Below, piece by piece: positions 61,701-64,000 of a stretch of 64,000 nucleotides of DNA (position 1 is its first letter; every line of letters begins with the position of its first letter). The translations under genes were made by a program, and so were the position numbers. Origin of the DNA: an uncultured Aquimarina sp. (GTDB lineage Bacteria; Bacteroidota; Bacteroidia; Flavobacteriales; Flavobacteriaceae); NCBI RefSeq assembly GCF_947500065.1, contig NZ_CANMQT010000001.1, forward strand, positions 310,001 through 374,000. The letters are read 5' to 3'. Below the pieces are notes generated by a model. The model was not told the DNA's origin, ran no database searches, and worked only from the letters and a program-made list of their open reading frames with translations.

Positions 61701-64000
61701 ATTTCGAATTAGGTGAAGACATAGATCTTAATATGTTCATCTGTAGAAGGAGTAGATATGGCGGGCATCGAAGACAAGTCAATCTTAATTTAGACAATGT
61801 TAAAGGTCAAATAATTCAGGTGTCAACCAACAGTGTAAAAATTAAAGTACCTAACAATACTGAATTTTGGTATTTTGATGATCAAGATCAAAATTGGATT
61901 TTAAATAGAAATTGGTCATTAACTGATGTAACTTTTGCGAATAACAGTGCTGATGGGGTTATCATGAGAGATTTAGGATTAAACCAATGTCAGGAATGGA
62001 GGGCGTCATATGATAACGATGATGTTAATTTTCATTCTCAAATATCTTCTTCCAAAATAAAAGGAGAACAAAGAGGAGGAGGAATTAGAGTCAAAAACAT
62101 AGTAGTTAGTGATGGGATACTAGAGAATAAGATAAATTACTCATACAATGACATAGCATTTAATGAAGACCCTAATCATTCTAACTACAGGTCATCTGGC
62201 ATAACTTCCTATGCCCCATCCAATGAGTCTAAACCAATTCCATATGTATCAGAGTTACCTTCTCCACTTGTAACATATAGTAATGTTACCGTTAGAAATA
62301 TAGACTCTAATAATCATCTGATAAGCAAAAGTGAATATGATTTTGAGACACTCCAACCATATGAAAACAACAGTTCTTTTTACGCTCTTGGAGACCATTT
62401 TAAAGTCGAACGTGTAAGTGAAGATCTTCCCGACAACCTTAATTTAAGGAATTACAAAATCATTAATAATTTATCCAATTTAGGAAGACTTAATAGCCTT
62501 AGGACATATAATTCTAAAGGAAACTTGCTATTTGAAAAAACAAATACGTACAGTCAATCTCAAGATATTGACTTTAGAGCAGGTGTCTCTCAGGAATCTT
62601 ATTTATCTAAATCAATTACAGAACCATTAGAATTCTGTTTTCCAATACATTCCTGTAACACAAGTAATAATGTAGTTGCAACAAGTAGAATTAATTACCC
62701 TAGTGTTTTAGAAAGTACAACAACATCAGAAGGAGGGTTTACAAACACCACCAACTATGACAACCATGATTTCCTAACTGGACAAGTTACCGAAACCAGA
62801 TCTACATCTAGTGAGGGTACCGAATTTAAAACCAAAGTCACTCCAGCGTATTATATAGATAATTATACCAACAATACTGATGGGTATAGTATGGGAGCAA
62901 AAGTAGATAACCCTACTAACAAAAACATGCTCACCCAAACGACTGCAACATTAACTCAGTTAAAAGACGGAAACACTTGGAAAACTATCAATTCTAGCAT
63001 AAATACTTGGAATAATGAATGGACCTATCGTAACTATAATGGCTCCACCACTACTCCAATCAATGATGTAGAAAAGATCTGGCGTAAGCATAAAACTTTT
63101 GCCTGGAAAGGAGAGCTTGATGAGGATGGAACCTATCTAGGATACACAGGAAATGACGACAACTTTAATTGGTCAGATCCTGATAATCAATCCAATTCCG
63201 AATGGATCAATACTTCAACCGTTAATTTGTATGATCATTATTCCATGCCATTAGAATCAAAAGATATTAATGGAAATAAAACTTCTACAAAAATGGGAGA
63301 TGATAATTCCAAAGTATTTGCAGTTGCTAATGCTGGCTATACAGAAATGTATTATTCGGGTGCAGAAGATTTGATTCCGGATACGGACTATTTTAGTGGA
63401 GAAGTATCAAAAGGAAGTACTGCTACCCTATCCGACATCTATCACACAGGAACAAAAGCAGTAGAAGCACCGGCAAACGTAAGAGCTTTTGCTGTAACAC
63501 CAGAAGCAGGGAACTATAAAGTATCCGTATGGGTATATAAAGGAGCAAACAATAGTGAAAACTATACCAATACTAAATTGCGAGCTGATGGCGCAGTAAT
63601 TTCCCATCATTTAGCAGAGATAATTCCTGCCGGAGATTGGGTACAGCTTAATTTTTATACTGGGGACATTTCAAATGGTCAGGAAGTATATATATATAAT
63701 ACTTCTGGAACTACCATTTATGATGATTTCAGATTATTACCGATAGCATCCTCTATGACTTCTTATGTCTATAACGAGTGGGATGAATTATCCTATATCA
63801 TTGGAGCGAATAATCTAGCTACTAAATACGAATATGATGCTACAGGTAGACTAAAAAAGACCTATACAGAAGTAATGGATACTCCAGAAATAACAGGAGG
63901 GTTTAAACTGAATAAAGAAATCAATTATAATTATGGTAGTCCTACAACTAGCAATACGACTAACCCTAATACGCTTACATTAAGTCTTGGTATTGGTGAC
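58706..64000 (+). CDS. Giant YD-repeat (RHS-like) cell-surface protein, truncated by window end
   Basis: Open from the ATG at 58706 to the window end in one frame (1765 codons, no stop). It has a signal-like start (about residues 10-32). The SpvB/TcC-like beginning includes VDATDMVNLLTGDMSYVLPL, LALSYHAGIAMDLDASWVGL and GWSLNPGVINRNVNG. A Gly/Ser-rich stretch (about 150-280, VGVGAYWGSNKTFGGSVTLG and similar) precedes a very long beta-rich body. Near the visible end YD repeats appear (NLATKYEYDATGRLKKTYTE). RHS-like proteins form hollow shells around toxic or adhesive C-termini; the C-terminus lies outside the window, so the effector cannot be named. Confidence 0.85.
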   Translation, partial: MKKNKIKPSHRIIAVFFTITFLQTLIPYNQLWANNNGPNAPEAAAFEPVDATDMVNLLTGDMSYVLPLMNIPSPEGGYPLALSYHAGIAMDLDASWVGLGWSLNPGVINRNVNGFPDDWGSSKVSHFFYDNGAVEEYYDVGIGANIYGVNVGVGAYWGSNKTFGGSVTLGYGPVSGTIEAGTRGVGIGAQYGLLSAGVSTNGVNVGLGLNTSNGGGSINYNYNYKSGISSSGSINGNFSGLGISFNSSGSMSSGINSFGGGISNSTSNVSSGDYGITTTSKGLNFDLYLFRVNVNKTRIKYSLFKEVNDQVSGILYPYANRDGLSEPSNNIVSGTPMDVNEIIGFDENGSLISLINKTDQIGLDHLLYPSYDNYSVNAQGISGSISPMFLKEINLYANKKEGSNERMFYHLGNNNDPTLKLNNNLFFYFKNTQSSFFRTDRNNIQLTSDSGAFEKMKNAYTTDSQIYNSNNNTSGNTISNNYRKRTGNFIETFTNENIKQGQVDNNFIEASGINRLNDTTGAFPADGIGAFRVTALDGKTYHYSLPVYNHELYYKNFKNKLDENENFYENSKRSPFATHWLLTAITGPDYFDKNNNNKVDKEDYGYWVEFDYGKWTDGYIWNSAQQEYDIVKGDYDYEDTYEYYRGRKQIYYLDAIKTRTHTAYFIKSLRGDAKGEDYTFYKNKITPTNSNVLSNSKKFKSNKKRDYFLPGDYNTPTFVQDGDFGYYICTYKGYDGIIRYADYPRHFSLKLDKIVLVNNDSGIEIDKSYGAPLSNVQEASYYNNRSFEVTDSFSAFVPCGVSGGSWSRIGSGNYYQSNNFNLKKVKIHNSHLIIDSNDIIGLNLEKQAIKTVSFNYDSSYPLTPNSPNSDAPTKGKLTLNKINFGGHEGKIISPSYSFSYSKPSIQFDKDKEDAWGFHEDHPDAWSLNKIKTPTGGEISIEYESDDYYKEAIKSNRVFNKGLSYLITSNQNFTDLYFDITKNDHPDANDLEDFQDFNDYFELGEDIDLNMFICRRSRYGGHRRQVNLNLDNVKGQIIQVSTNSVKIKVPNNTEFWYFDDQDQNWILNRNWSLTDVTFANNSADGVIMRDLGLNQCQEWRASYDNDDVNFHSQISSSKIKGEQRGGGIRVKNIVVSDGILENKINYSYNDIAFNEDPNHSNYRSSGITSYAPSNESKPIPYVSELPSPLVTYSNVTVRNIDSNNHLISKSEYDFETLQPYENNSSFYALGDHFKVERVSEDLPDNLNLRNYKIINNLSNLGRLNSLRTYNSKGNLLFEKTNTYSQSQDIDFRAGVSQESYLSKSITEPLEFCFPIHSCNTSNNVVATSRINYPSVLESTTTSEGGFTNTTNYDNHDFLTGQVTETRSTSSEGTEFKTKVTPAYYIDNYTNNTDGYSMGAKVDNPTNKNMLTQTTATLTQLKDGNTWKTINSSINTWNNEWTYRNYNGSTTTPINDVEKIWRKHKTFAWKGELDEDGTYLGYTGNDDNFNWSDPDNQSNSEWINTSTVNLYDHYSMPLESKDINGNKTSTKMGDDNSKVFAVANAGYTEMYYSGAEDLIPDTDYFSGEVSKGSTATLSDIYHTGTKAVEAPANVRAFAVTPEAGNYKVSVWVYKGANNSENYTNTKLRADGAVISHHLAEIIPAGDWVQLNFYTGDISNGQEVYIYNTSGTTIYDDFRLLPIASSMTSYVYNEWDELSYIIGANNLATKYEYDATGRLKKTYTEVMDTPEITGGFKLNKEINYNYGSPTTSNTTNPNTLTLSLGIGD

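Overview
The window looks like a marine flavobacterium (Bacteroidota, Flavobacteriaceae-like, possibly near Aquimarina; the genus is a guess). The grounds are low GC, almost no Shine-Dalgarno sites, several promoters with the Bacteroidota -7 box (TAnnTTTG), and typical gene families: AsmA-like, VUT transporter, HPPK-deoxynucleoside kinase fusion, 'GIGT' repeat surface proteins and a giant YD-repeat protein.

Layout. (1) 1-9062: the end of a mobile, phage-like module (membrane protein, CHAP hydrolase, YkuD-like protein, small coupled ORFs), then two promoter / structured-RNA / terminator cassettes, then a dense tRNA array at 2893-4645 with 13 canonical tRNAs, several deviant tRNA-like genes and an interrupted tRNA-Lys. 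The array runs into a block of long-range complementary repeats and then a 745-aa RING-like/TerD-like protein, RadC and a C5 cytosine methyltransferase. (2) 9076-15912, minus strand: a three-gene STAND defence operon (MBL hydrolase, trypsin-like protease, STAND ATPase with WD40 repeats) resembling AVAST type I. (3) 16289-18572: RecA-like ATPase, membrane coiled-coil protein and a small unknown, probably a continuation of the first mobile module. (4) 18718-29107, minus strand: a six-gene overlapping operon with type I restriction-modification (hsdR, hsdM, a long hsdS) followed by an SMC-like ATPase, an HNH nuclease and a PD-(D/E)XK-like protein. (5) 29593-29765: chromosomal tRNA-Leu and tRNA-Gly, where the accessory island ends. 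(6) 29862-40394: core genes (mutS, SpoU methyltransferase, dipeptidase, folK-dNK, VUT transporter, AsmA-like) plus a small four-helix-bundle gene in a perfect frame of 32-bp inverted repeats. (7) 40794-46831: three tandem copies of a two-gene secreted-protein module. (8) 47928-54193: a compact type II secretion/type IV pilus-like operon without a visible GspF. (9) 55627-64000: secreted fibre-like protein, OmpH-like chaperone, lipoprotein, intergenic repeats, and the first 1765 codons of a giant YD-repeat (RHS-like) protein that leaves the window.

The best candidate for an undescribed system is 2200-7103. Removing 159 nt (4442-4600) from the tRNA-Lys gene restores a perfect cloverleaf. The removed segment and its flanks contain five 'R' elements (GGTCAAT..TAAAC..TTACTTC) and four complementary 'L' elements (GTTTA..ATTACC) that form closed stems with a bulged C around tRNA fragments. 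Together with the hairpin-inserted tRNAs and the RING/TerD-like protein this suggests an RNA-based system built on tRNAs and tRNA mimics. Its function is inference only.
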